Shown in pieces: positions 20,778-31,100 of a stretch of DNA of 64,000 nt. Within the stretch, counting starts at the first letter, position 1, and each line of letters starts with the position of its first letter. A program made the position numbers and the translations under genes. The notes beneath the pieces are model-generated. The model saw only the letters and a list, made by a program, of their open reading frames with translations, was not told where the DNA came from and ran no database searches. The stretch is from positions 930,001-994,000 of the forward strand of contig JAFCMP010000190.1 of assembly GCA_017506865.1 (NCBI GenBank), read 5' to 3'. Origin of the DNA: Tribonema minus. Its lineage: Eukaryota > Sar > Xanthophyceae > Tribonematales > Tribonemataceae.

Positions 20778-22130
20778 TCAAGATGCACTGGTAATACACA
20801 TGGCGCATAAAAGAGCTGCTGCCGTCTGTGTCTCACAAATGTCAGCGCAATATGCGCTAAGCACAGCCCGGTTGCTGGTGGGAGACAATGCTGTGCTAAT
20901 GTCAGCACCGCCGCGCCTCCCCGCTGTTGCTGAGTCTGGCGGCTGCGCGCCATCGCCACGCCTCTCCTTGCTCGCATGCCGCCTGTGCAGCGCCTTATGC
21001 CGCGCCTGCCAGTCGCGGAGGCGCTGCTGCTCCTCAGGCGTATGCGCCGACCAGTACTCCCGCCGCTTCTGCTGCCGCCGCGAGAGCGGCCGTCCCCAGC
21101 TGCTGCCTGCGGCGCGCATGCTGCGCCGCGCAGCGCTGATGCCGGCGCGCTGTTGCATCGGCACCGTCGCCGTCGCCGAGCTCGCCGCACCAGTGCCGCC
21201 ACCCTGGTGGCGTGCGCCGCCGCCGCCGCCTTGATGGCGTGCGCCGCTGCCACCGCCTCGCGCGCCGCCGCTGCCGCCCCGCGCGCCGCCGCTACCGCCG
21301 TCGCGTGCGCCGCTGCAGCCGCCGCCGCTGCCGCCGCCGCGCGCGCCGCCGCTACTGTCGCCGCCGCCACTGCCGCGCGCTGGGAGCGGGGCCGCAGTGT
21401 CGCCACTGTCACACGCGCCACTGCGTGCGCGCAGCGGTGAAAGCGCCGCTGTCGCCGGGGCCAAAAGCGCAGCTGCGGTGCCGCCGCTGTTGTGCCCGCC
21501 GATGTCGCATGCAGGCACAGCTGCATGCGCCGCCGTTGTCGGCGCTGAGAGCACGACTGCAGTGCCGCTGCTGCCAAGCGCGCCACTGCTGCATGCTTGC
21601 GATGTTGGAAGCGCCTCCGTCGGCGCTGAGCGTGCGGCACATACGCCGCCGCTGTTGTTGGCGCAGCTGTTGGTGCCCGCGTTGCCATCGGCTGCGCGCG
21701 CCGACGCCAGCACTGTAGCCATTCTCGCAGCATCCTCCTCCAGCTCCGACACCCGACTCCGCAGCTGCAACAGCGCTGCTGAATCAGCAGCGCATTGCCG
21801 CTCCAGCTCTCGCTGCGCTGCTGCCTCAGCCTTCTTGCTTTGCTGTAGCCGTTCTTGCAGGATGCTGACTCTCTGCTGCTCCTCAGCGACTCCCTGTGTG
21901 GCTTCTGCAAGGCACGTGCTGAGCCGGCGTCGCTCCTCCTGCAGTTTGACCTCCGCAGAGACAAAATAGGTCATTGCGCTGAGCACCTCACCAAGCTTTT
22001 CCGCCACGTCCCTGTCTCCGGTGCTGTAAAACCATTCCGAGGCTGAGCCCCAACGTCCCTTCTTGAGCAGCCGGGTGTACACGCTAAGCGCTTCAGCCCG
22101 ACTCGCAACAGCACGTTTCCCCCCCACCAT
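20778..22130 (-). CDS. gag-like coiled-coil protein of LE2 (450 aa)
   Basis: Intact, almost identical to the LE1 protein. It starts MVGGKRAVASR about 400 bp after the PBS and ends in a Cys-containing tail (YCADICETQ). The antisense strand and the third frame are also open for long stretches because of GCC/GGC repeats; those are not genes. Confidence 0.7.
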   Translation of the reverse strand: MVGGKRAVASRAEALSVYTRLLKKGRWGSASEWFYSTGDRDVAEKLGEVLSAMTYFVSAEVKLQEERRRLSTCLAEATQGVAEEQQRVSILQERLQQSKKAEAAAQRELERQCAADSAALLQLRSRVSELEEDAARMATVLASARAADGNAGTNSCANNSGGVCAARSAPTEALPTSQACSSGALGSSGTAVVLSAPTTAAHAAVPACDIGGHNSGGTAAALLAPATAALSPLRARSGACDSGDTAAPLPARGSGGGDSSGGARGGGSGGGCSGARDGGSGGARGGSGGARGGGSGARHQGGGGGARHQGGGTGAASSATATVPMQQRAGISAARRSMRAAGSSWGRPLSRRQQKRREYWSAHTPEEQQRLRDWQARHKALHRRHASKERRGDGAQPPDSATAGRRGGADISTALSPTSNRAVLSAYCADICETQTAAALLCAMCITSAS

Positions 22131-22536
22131 TTTGCTTCCAGTAAAAGGTGTTAAGGTGCTGCTGAATAGTAGATGAGCACGTGCTGCCAGGAAGGTGGCA
22201 GTATGCTGAAGCAGCAGCTGCTGCTGCTGCTAAGTAGTGAAGAGCCGAAGGGCGCCTTACGACGAGCACGCCCCCAGCTATAGAAATCCCGAAAACTCTG
22301 CTGTCGCCGTTTACAGCTGCTGCTGCTGACCGGAACTCCGTGTGTGGCTGGTTCTAAAGCCCCTGGATCCACCGAGTGCTGTAAGTGGCCCCTTAAGGAC
22401 GCCAGTAGACGGCACAGCTAATGGTGCAGAAGTTTGAACCCCAGCCACCTCAGGTAGCGTGCAGCAGAGGTGCCGACGGAAACAGCGAAAGCTGTGTGTT
22501 GGAGCACTATCCGAAATAGTACTGGACAGGTCAGCA

Positions 22537-22553
22537 CCTGCCGAGATCAGCCA
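22537..22553 (-). other. PBS of LE2, tRNA-Arg(CCG)
   Basis: Minus strand TGGCTGATCTCGGCAGG, one base after the LTR starting at 22555; it carries the same extra T as LE0. Confidence 0.8.
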
Positions 22554-22554
22554 T

Positions 22555-22836
22555 TGTAGTGGTGTGCCAACCACAGAGGGTGAAAGTGTGTGAGACCCAG
22601 TCTCAACCTTGACTTGAAACAGCCGGAAATGCCCACTGCCTGGTGCCGTGGGAGGTGGACCGGAGCGCCCTCCCCAAGTGCAATATCACCCTGATATGCA
22701 AGCGTGGCTAAACAGGTAGAAGCAGAAGAAGCTGTGCCATGTTGAAGGTTAAAGTCGTGTCTGATTACTGCACAAAAGGCATTCGCAATGCAAGCCCTAC
22801 TTCAACTACTGCTCCACCTAGGGTTGCCTCACTACA
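22555..22836 (-). repeat. LTR shared by LE2 and LE3
   Basis: 282-bp LTR; 5' LTR of LE2 and 3' LTR of LE3. Confidence 0.85.
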
Positions 22837-23375
22837 ATCGCCCCCTGCATGGCTCTTCCACTCCACAAGTCGAAAGCCATGCACTCATGTGAGGCGCCCT
22901 CGATACTACACATGCAATACTGCTACAAAATGCAATGCAAGCACGGCTGTCATCCACGACCGCCGAAACTCTCAAATAACACGGGCATATGGCATATACC
23001 AGCAACCCTCCGCCTCCAACAAGTCTCAGAAAGACTGTGGCGCGTCTGGCTGGAGTGGCAACTACATTGTTGCAAAACAACACATGACCTAACGCTGTAA
23101 CAGACAAACTAACGAGCAAGCAACTGGCTCTGCTGCTATATGCGCCCCCGACATGTTGGCACTGCGCAACCAACGCAAGCAAGCGCACCACCATTCTACA
23201 ACTACTGTAGTATGTACGCCCCCGACATGTTGGCACTGCGCACTTATCCCCCCCCCAGCGTTTGTGTAACACACGCAAAAGAAGTGCGCATGTACAGCTG
23301 AAACAAAACTAAAGGGTGGGCGGGTGGGTTTGTGCGCCCAGGTGGTCAATGCAACGCATTTCGACCTGTACGACA

Positions 23376-23451
23376 ATCTCGTGGCTCAATGGATAGAGTT
23401 TCAGTCTCCGAAGCTGAAGGCTGCAGGTTCGTGTCCTGCCGAGATCAGCCA
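23376..23451 (+). tRNA. tRNA-Arg(CCG)-derived sequence, probably a reverse-transcribed primer rather than a gene
   Basis: Folds as a cloverleaf on +: acceptor ATCTCG/CGAGAT (the first base is lost and replaced by the LTR-side A at 23375), D arm GCTC-AATGGATA-GAGT, anticodon arm TCAGT-CTCCGAA-GCTGA with anticodon CCG, variable loop AGGCT, T arm GCAGG-TTCGTGT-CCTGC, then CCA at 23449-23451. One extra base sits before CCA (AGCCA). Nuclear tRNA genes do not encode CCA, and both sides are LTR-element sequence, so this reads as a copy of the primer tRNA. Position 58, nearly always A, is T. Confidence 0.75.
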
Positions 23452-23452
23452 T

Positions 23453-23734
23453 TGTAGTGGTGTGCCAACCACAGAGGGTGAAAGTGTGTGAGACCCAGTC
23501 TCAACCTTGACTTGAAACAGCCGGAAATGCCCACTGCCTGGTGCCGTGGGAGGTGGACCGGAGCGCCCTCCCCAAGTGCAATATCACCCTGATATGCAAG
23601 CGTGGCTAAACAGGTAGAAGCAGAAGAAGCTGTGCCATGTTGAAGGTTAAAGTCGTGTCTGATTACTGCACAAAAGGCATTCGCAATGCAAGCCCTACTT
23701 CAACTACTGCTCCACCTAGGGTTGCCTCACTACA
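23453..23734 (-). repeat. LTR shared by LE3 and the truncated LE4
   Basis: 282-bp LTR (CACTACA end at 23734 on +). It is 5' LTR of LE3 and the only LTR of the truncated copy to its right. Confidence 0.85.
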
Positions 23735-24156
23735 ATCGCCCCCTGCATGGCTCTTCCACTCCACAAGTCGAAAGCCATGCACTCATGTGAGGCGCCCTCG
23801 ATACTACACATGCAATACTGCTACAAAATGCAATGCAAGCACGGCTGTCATCCACGACCGCCGAAACTCTCAAATAACACGGGCATATGGCATATACCAG
23901 CAACCCTCCGCCACCAACAAGTGTCAGAAAGACTGTGGCGCGTCTGGCTGGAGTGGCAACTACATTGTTGCAAAACAACACATGACCTAACGCTGTAACA
24001 GACAAACTAACGAGCAAGCAACTGGCTCTGCTGCTATATGCGCCCCCGACATGTTGGCACTGCGCAACCAACGCAAGCAAGCGCACCACCATTCTACAAC
24101 TACTGTAGTATGTACGCCCCCGACATGTTGGCACTGCGCACTTATCCCCCCCCCCC
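23735..24156 (-). mobile_element. truncated internal remnant (copy LE4)
   Basis: 422 bp of the internal 3' region, including both copies of the TGCGCAGTGCCAACATGTCG direct repeat seen in every full copy. The match to other copies ends inside a C-run at 24145-24157, where the gypsy-type element begins. Confidence 0.8.
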
Positions 24157-24186
24157 AAAATAGGCAGGGCATGGCGCACATGTGTC

Positions 24187-25110
24187 ATGGTGCAGGATTT
24201 TGTGGGCACTGACACTCATGTGCTTGACAGGAATGTGTTTGACCCCTTGTTGCTTGTGCGGGGCGATGACACGGGAGAAGACTTTTATTTGCCTGCGTCG
24301 TGCACCAGATTGCAAGTTGCTAGACCCTACTGGGTGCAGCCGTTGGCCCCTGCGGAGCCGCTGGCTGACGCTGCCAACTGGGCGCGCGTAGAGGGCCCAT
24401 TGGCTGCTGACTGGCTTGATCCTGACAAGGGCCCTGTACTGACAGTGCCTCCCTCGGTGCCAATCGCAGGCCTTGAGTTCACTATGCCAAGAGATGCCAT
24501 AACTGACCGCTGTGTAGACCGCACTCTTGCTCAGCTCGTACACCAAATGAGGGGTAACCTCAATGACCCCATAGCTGTGAACGAGCTGCATACGTGGCGC
24601 GAGCAGGCTCACCAGTTGCAGCTGCAGCAACAGGGTTTGCCGCTGCAGCAGCACCAGCAGCAGCCGCAGCAGCAGCCGCAGCAGCAGCAACAGCAGCAGC
24701 CGCAGCAGCAGCAGCAGCATCAGCAGCAGCCGCCGCCGCCGCAGCAGCAGCAGCAGGCTGAGCCTCAGGGTCAATGGCAGTTGTCAGAGCGGTGGCAACA
24801 ACACCGGCAGCAGCAGACGGAGGACGCACAGCCGCCGCCGCAGCAGCAGCAGCAGCAGCTGGCGCCATCGCCGCCGCCGCTGCAGCAGCTGCCAGTGGCG
24901 CCGTCGCCGCCGCAGCAGCAGCAGCAGCAACCGCCGCCGCCGCCTCCTCCGCCGCAGCAGCTGACGGAGAATGACGACCCGCAAGTGATCACCAGGCAAG
25001 AGGCAGCCCAGCAACGCACGGCTGCCTTGCGCGCGATGGCTCCTCGGGCGCTCAAAGGTGTGTCACATGAAACGCTCTATTTTTTGGATGACCCCCGGAG
25101 GCAGGTTTAG
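24187..25110 (+). CDS. Gln/Pro-rich N-terminal protein of the gypsy-type element
   Basis: 307 aa, ATG at 24187 (MVQDFVGTDTHV). The first ~140 residues are an ordinary mixed sequence; ~145-280 is poly-Gln and poly-Pro from CAG and CCG repeats; the end (MAPRALKGVSHETLYFLDD) is mixed again. It stops with TAG at 25108-25110 and overlaps the main polyprotein frame, which is open from 25092, in the -1 frame. It is probably the N-terminus of Gag, joined by -1 frameshifting or separated by an indel. No domain recognised. Confidence 0.6.
   Translation: MVQDFVGTDTHVLDRNVFDPLLLVRGDDTGEDFYLPASCTRLQVARPYWVQPLAPAEPLADAANWARVEGPLAADWLDPDKGPVLTVPPSVPIAGLEFTMPRDAITDRCVDRTLAQLVHQMRGNLNDPIAVNELHTWREQAHQLQLQQQGLPLQQHQQQPQQQPQQQQQQQPQQQQQHQQQPPPPQQQQQAEPQGQWQLSERWQQHRQQQTEDAQPPPQQQQQQLAPSPPPLQQLPVAPSPPQQQQQQPPPPPPPPQQLTENDDPQVITRQEAAQQRTAALRAMAPRALKGVSHETLYFLDDPRRQV
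24613..24966 (+). repeat. CAG/CCG simple-repeat tract
   Basis: Interrupted CAG and CCG triplet runs inside the N-terminal gypsy frame, coding for Gln and Pro. They also open the other frames and the antisense strand, giving poly-Ala, poly-Ser, poly-Leu and poly-Gly artefacts. Confidence 0.9.
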
Positions 25111-28100
25111 AGTACCGAGGGGTGGACAACAAGGCCATCAGCCATGAGGTCATTACGTGCATGATGCAGGAGTGGTTGGACTCGCTTGCAGCGCGTGTGT
25201 CGTTTGAAGGGGTGCAGTCGATCCCCGATCCCAACTCGGACCTGCGCACTTGTCCGTCATATGTTGCTTTGATGCTGCAATACTGCTTGTCCGCCGAGCT
25301 GCGTAGGAGCATTAAGGCGTTCCTGCACGAACATAGGGGCGCTAATGGCGACCTGTCAGGCAGGCAAATCAGTGCGTTGCATGCTCACCTCGACCGCGAG
25401 TATAGTGAGTCAATGCAGCGTAGCAAGGCAGACACAAGGTTGGAGCAGCTGCGCCTGGAGCCGGGAGTGAGTATCCAGGTATTTTTATTGGACTTTGAGA
25501 AAGTGCTGCGATACACATTGCACGGATTGGAGTTGGGAGAGAAGGTGTTCAGAGACAGGTTTGTCAGAAGGCTCATTGACACTCTGGCAAGATCCAAAGA
25601 TGTGAAGGCCCGAGTTGAAAAGTTCTTGGAGGCACTGGTAGAGTTCAGGGTGGTGCTCGAGCGCCAAGGGACGGATCAAGTGGACATGGCGTCGGTAAGG
25701 CTGAAACTGCAGCAGGCAGAGAGTGTAGTGGCTGCAACGAAGGGCATGTCAGTGCGCGCATACTTGGCGGCAGAGGTGAGTAAGAAGTCTGAGAAGCGGG
25801 GGGGCTCGACATATGCATTTAGTGGTGGCGGGTCAGAATCTGAGTCGGAAAACTCTGAGGGCGGCGCTTCTGGGGCTGACGTTCTTGCCACGCAGGGCGG
25901 CAGCGGCGCTGTGCCTAACACCCGGGCTACTGACACTAACGCTGAAACTCCGTGGAATGCAGCGCTGGACAGGTTCAGCTCCCATCTTCAACAGCATGCC
26001 AGTGACATGAACCAGCGTTTTGACTCACTTATCCGCGCAATGAGTCAACGTCACGGTGCTCCTCTGCAACCCGCTCCTCACAGGCAGCTATACTACCCTG
26101 CTGGCAACCGCCAGGGCCTGCCCAATTACGGCAGGCAGGGCTGGGGCGCCGCGCCCAACATCGGGGGCAACATCAACTCCAGGCCAAACGGGGGTTTGAT
26201 CTCCAACACCGGGGGGGGGGCTCGTGTCGCTAACAACTTCCCCCTTGATCCCTCCAGTCTCTCCCCTGAGTTGGTGCAGGCTGTGCTGGCAATTGTACAC
26301 GGCGAGAGGCCAGCAGTAGGCCCCACTGCGCCCACGTGGTCCACTGCGTTTGGCGTGGGGGCAGACAACGAGGCAGAGTACTTCTTCTCGGCGCGCACCT
26401 ACTTCGCGTGGGATCCCTCGGCAGGCCGGGTGTGTCTGAGCTGCGACCCCGACAAGTTCGCTGAGTGCTGCTGCTTCATGGCAGATGATGAGGTAGCAGA
26501 GGTGAGTAGTCTGGTCTGCGTGGCAGGTGCTGATGCTGGTGGCCAAATTGGCAGGATGGCCCCAGTGGTGCTCATGGTAGAGGCGCAGATTCACAATGTC
26601 ATGCCTGCAGTGGTTTATCTGGATTCGTGCGCAGGCTGCGATGTGATGCAGTTCAGGGCATACTGCCTTCTGTTGCGTAAGCTGAGAGACAGGGCAGAGA
26701 CGGCGCAGCAGGCAGTGCGTTTGGAGCAATCCCAGCGCCAGCCCACATTTAAGGCGATTCGTGGGGTTGGCAGGCACCTGGTAGCAGTGATGTTTATGGT
26801 GACTGTGCAGGTGGAGATTGCGGGCGTCTCAGCTCAAGTTGACTTTCATGTGAGCAACCAAATCGACCCTCAGTTCCTGCTCAGCTACAGCACCATTGCG
26901 CGTATGCGGTTGGACATGCTCACGAGTCGCTCGCCTGCTATGGTACAGCATCCTGACTTCCCTAACAAAGCAGTCAAGTCGCTGACCCCTGATGAGGTAG
27001 CAGCCAAGCGTGACCAATGGCGTAGCGCGCGCAATGCTGGCAACCAACAGGGAGTACAGTCGGCCGAAGTTGCAGTTGACCTAGGCTCGGTGTTGAAGTT
27101 TGAGTATGGGTCGCTGCCCGCGGAGCTGTTGGAGGAGCGTGCGGAGAATGGTGAGCCTGGCCCGAAGTTTGTGTTGAGCAAGGGCACGCAGCGAATGCAA
27201 CCACCTATTGACCTTGACAGTGTTGATGATGAGAGGGTAATCAGGGTGGATGATCTGCCGAAAGCGGGATGGGAGGTAGACGTGCAGCACAGACGCTGGC
27301 ACAACGGTGAGTTGAGTGAGGTAATGTCGGTCAGCTCAGAGTCGATTGACAGTGCCTCAGAGGACGGAGAGCCGGCTGACAGGTATGTGGAGGAGACAGA
27401 CTGGACAAAGATGTCAGGTGAAGATTCAGCAGACGACAGTGACATGGAGCTCGATGCTGCGCGCACTCAGTCTTGTGATGAGACAGTTGAAGTTGAAGTT
27501 GACGTGGCGCTTGCTGAGCTTGATGCAGATAGGCGCTCAGGGTGCTACGACAAAAAGGGGGGGTCAACTTGGGCAGTGCAGGATTGCCACCCAGACAGGT
27601 GGGCAGCAATTTCACCAGTGGAGCGCGGTGAGTACCCAAACGTTGAGCACATGACCGTGTCAAGCCTCACAGTGGTAGACTTGGGGGCGGGCATTGGCAG
27701 CTCCGTGAAAGGTGCGATTATGGGAGGGGCGCAGGTAGCATTGGCAGTGGAGATAGCTGATACATATGCTGCCATCTTTCGCGCATCTCACCCCAACGTG
27801 CCCTTGCTGGTGGCAGACTACACATCTGATGAGGTGTGGGACAGGATTATGGAGATAGACCCTGACCTAGTAACTGCCAGCACCCGTTGTGAAGGCGCCA
27901 GCAGACAGCGCTTCAAGCCAGCTGGGGAGATCAGAGTTGATGCAGAAGCAAATCAGGTAACCCCAAAGTTGGTGGACAAAGCCATTCAGCGAGGCGTGAA
28001 ATGCCTGATGATTGAGAATGTGCCAGAGATCAGCGAGACAATCAGCGGGCAGTTGGCGATTGCGCATGCGCACCAGGCAGGATACCATGTGTTGTCATTT

Positions 28101-31100
28101 GAGCTCTCAGGTGCAGACCTAGGGTTCCCTAACCTGCGCAATCGCGTGTTCTTCCTCATCACCAGGGGAGACCAAACTGTTGTAGACACCTTGCGTACAG
28201 TGGCAGGCAGGATTGAGGAGGCCAAGTATGGCGGTCACAAGCAGGAGAGAGTGCAGATTAACCCTGGTGAAATGTGGGGCGTGTCTAACCCTGTGTATGT
28301 GCTGCCGCCGCGCAATGCCACAGCTCGCTGGACACATGACGCCAAGCGCAGTGCTCCCACTCTCGTTTCACGCCACTTCCATGTGTTTCGCCAGCCTGCA
28401 GACGACCACATGCGTCGAGGTGACATTGAGTTCTCGCTCTCACAGCGGTATGTCCCCTCGCAGGCTGACGTGATGCGAGCCAACGGCTTGTGGTGGATCA
28501 AGGTGCCGCCGGGGGTCAGTCAGACTGCCCTGGCAAAAGGTTGTGGCCAGATCGTGCTGGCACCAGTCATGTCATTTATTGTGCGCATCTTGCGCACTGA
28601 GCCTGTGTTGTTTGACACGCAGCATCGCCTGCACCCAGCGGCGTCGCGTCTCATTGAGGATGGCATTTTTGTGCAGACACTTGGCCCGTATGCACTGCCT
28701 GAGGACCACCCTCAGGGTGGCACTCTCGTGGGGCCTGTACTCATTGCCTCCTCTCTGCCTAGCACGCCATTTTTGCGCAAGCTACGGCACATGCAGGGCT
28801 CAGTCAAGAGCGCTGGCAACAACAACCGCGAGCCAGGACCACAGCCGACCTCTACCTCAACTTCAACTTCAAGCACCAGCACCACGGCAAGAAGCACCGA
28901 CGCGGACAGCGGTGAAGACGCAAGCAACGGCGACGGCGACGCCAGCGGTGAAGACGCTGAAGGCCATCGCAGCGGCGGGGCGCGCACGCCAGGTAAGATG
29001 ACAATGTTGGAAGCATACAACCAAGTGATGGATGAGCTTGATGAGCGCTTGGGCAAGAATCACATGTCAGAAGACCCAGGCGTAGCCGCTACCGCCAATG
29101 CTAAATTGCCAGGGTGGGACGATATTCTGCTAGTTGCTGAGCAAGGCGCATCGGCGCACAAGCAAGCTACAGTACGCGTTGCCAAACAATACCCAGTAAC
29201 TGAACCTACAACAGCAGGAGTTGCAGTGTTGGTGACGTGGACAGGGTGGGTGCCGCCGGGCAACTATGTGCTAGAAGGGGTAGTAGACCCAAAGGGGCAC
29301 TGGGCAGTGCGGCGCCAGCGAGTGTTGGTGGAAGAAGGTAATCAAACCAGCACTATAAACATCACTATTGTGAAGCGTACCGGTAAGCTGAAACCGGGTG
29401 TTAAAGTGGGGCATCTACACTTGTTGGATGAGCGGATGTGGAAGAAGCAGGTACACCAACATGAAGTAGGCATTACACGCAGTTTGCTGAAGCTGTCCGC
29501 GGAGTCGTTGAGACAGTCTGATACACCTGCGCGTGACAGTAAACTGGCAGCGGTCAAAGCCAGGATAGCGAGTGTTGAACGCAATGATCGTTTGGCCACA
29601 GCCTGCTTCATGGTAGCGATGGGGTGTGTCACGCCTGCGGAAGCACGTGCACAGTCTGAAGGGGCCATAAATGGAACAGCTGCGGAGAATTTGTTTGCGC
29701 AGAGTAGTGCGCATGGTTGGGGGCGCCAAGTTGAAGTTGAGGGGATGAGCACTGCTGATGACAGAACAATCCCTGTAGCAGGCACGGTACCGGGGGTACG
29801 ACCGCCTGCAGAGCCCCCACCAGCGAAAACTTCTTGCACTGCAGTCTCAGAAACTCACGCTGGAACTAAACAGGAAGCAAAGATTGATGTAGAATCGCAA
29901 CCTGGTGTTGACACTGGCGCAGGTACAGAACCTGTCAATGAGTGTACGGACGAAGAAGCAGTGCAGCGAGCGCGGGAGTTGGAGTGGTTTGCCGCGTTCA
30001 AAATAGGGGAATTGGATCACCTTACAAACAAGCAGAAAGAAATTTTAACGGATTTGCTGCGTAGCATGGCCAGGAAAGGTATCTTCTCATTTGATGGCAG
30101 GCCCGGAAAGACGTCGTTGGTCCGTCACCATATTGATGTAGGGGATGCTAGACCAGTACGTGCAAGATTGCGCAAGTACAGCTTGAAGGAGCTTGAAGTG
30201 CTGTGGAAGGAGATAGATTTTTTGATTAAGAAAGGTGTGATTGAACCGTCAAATTCGCCTTGGAACTCCCCTTTGATGATAATACCCAACCCGGATGGGG
30301 GACTGCGAGTAGTGCAAGACTTGAGGGCGGTTAATCAAGCGGTCAAAGAAAAGGGCAGCGGCCAGGATGGTTTTCCGTTGCCACGCATTGATGAGGTGCA
30401 TTCAGCGTTGAGTGGCTCTGAGTGGTTCAGCTCTATGGACGCGGTAGCTGGATTCTGGCATGTTGAACTTGATAGAGAATCCAGGCCGCTAACAGCATTT
30501 CAGACCAAATGGGGGTGCTACCAATGGAAGGTTGGACCCATGGGGCTCATGAATATGCCATCTACTTTTCAGCGTCTGATGCAGTTGGCCATGGGACATG
30601 ATGCGTTGTGGGTGTATGCATTAGTGTATGTGGACGATATTTTGGTTTTCAGCAAGACTTTCGAGGAACACATGAAGCATTTGAAGGTAGTGCTGAGCCG
30701 CTTGCTCTCAGTTGGTATCAAGCTGAAGCCATCAAAGTGTCATTTCGCAATGAAAGAGGTCAAGTTTCTGGGCCACATAGTGGATGCGCGAGGTAAACGT
30801 GTAGACCCATCAAAAGTGGCAGCCATCGACAAAATACCACTTCCCACTGACCTCCATGATGTGCGTTCCTTTTTGTGTATGGCAGCATATTATAGGCAGT
30901 ACATTTCCAATTTTTCTACAATCACGGAGCCCCTGGTAAACCTCACGCGCAAAGGTGTGCCGTTTGAGCTTTCTGATGATTGTGTAGCAACTTGGCAGGT
31001 TTTGAAGGAGGCGCTAAAAACGTCCCCTGTGCTAGCTCATCCAGACTTGAAAGGGATCCTTAATGGTACAGTCAAGCTGGTATTGCAAACAGATGCTTCA

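Larger units (their letters stand above)
19853..22836 (-). mobile_element. gag-only LTR retrotransposon (copy LE2)
   Basis: Complete minus-strand copy with 5' LTR 22555-22836, PBS 22537-22553 (with the extra base seen in LE0) and 3' LTR 19853-20134. Same length as LE1 (2984 bp), giving an array period of about 2702 bp. Confidence 0.85.
22555..23734 (-). mobile_element. short aberrant LTR element (copy LE3) with tRNA sequence instead of a gag region
   Basis: Minus-strand order: LTR 23453-23734, one base, a 76-nt tRNA-Arg complement (23376-23451), 539 bp of internal 3' sequence starting TGTCGTACAGG (22837-23375), LTR 22555-22836. The PBS and gag region (~1.86 kb) of a normal copy is missing and the full primer tRNA stands in its place. 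The downstream join is exactly at the sequence following the internal purine tract. Confidence 0.8.

Noticed and set aside
23376..23451. Functional host tRNA-Arg gene
   Set aside because: It encodes CCA, lacks the first base, has T58, and is bounded on both sides by LTR-element sequence at PBS and purine-tract positions; a primer copy explains all four.
16589..24215. Repeated 117-, 148-, 157-, 161- and 83-codon frames in the LE copies (e.g. MLKVKVVSDYCTK...)
   Set aside because: They lie across the LTR and 3' internal region on both strands, have no motif, and recur only because the LTR elements are repeated.
24560..25055. Poly-Ala, poly-Gly, poly-Leu and poly-Cys frames
   Set aside because: Shadow readings of the CAG/CCG tract.
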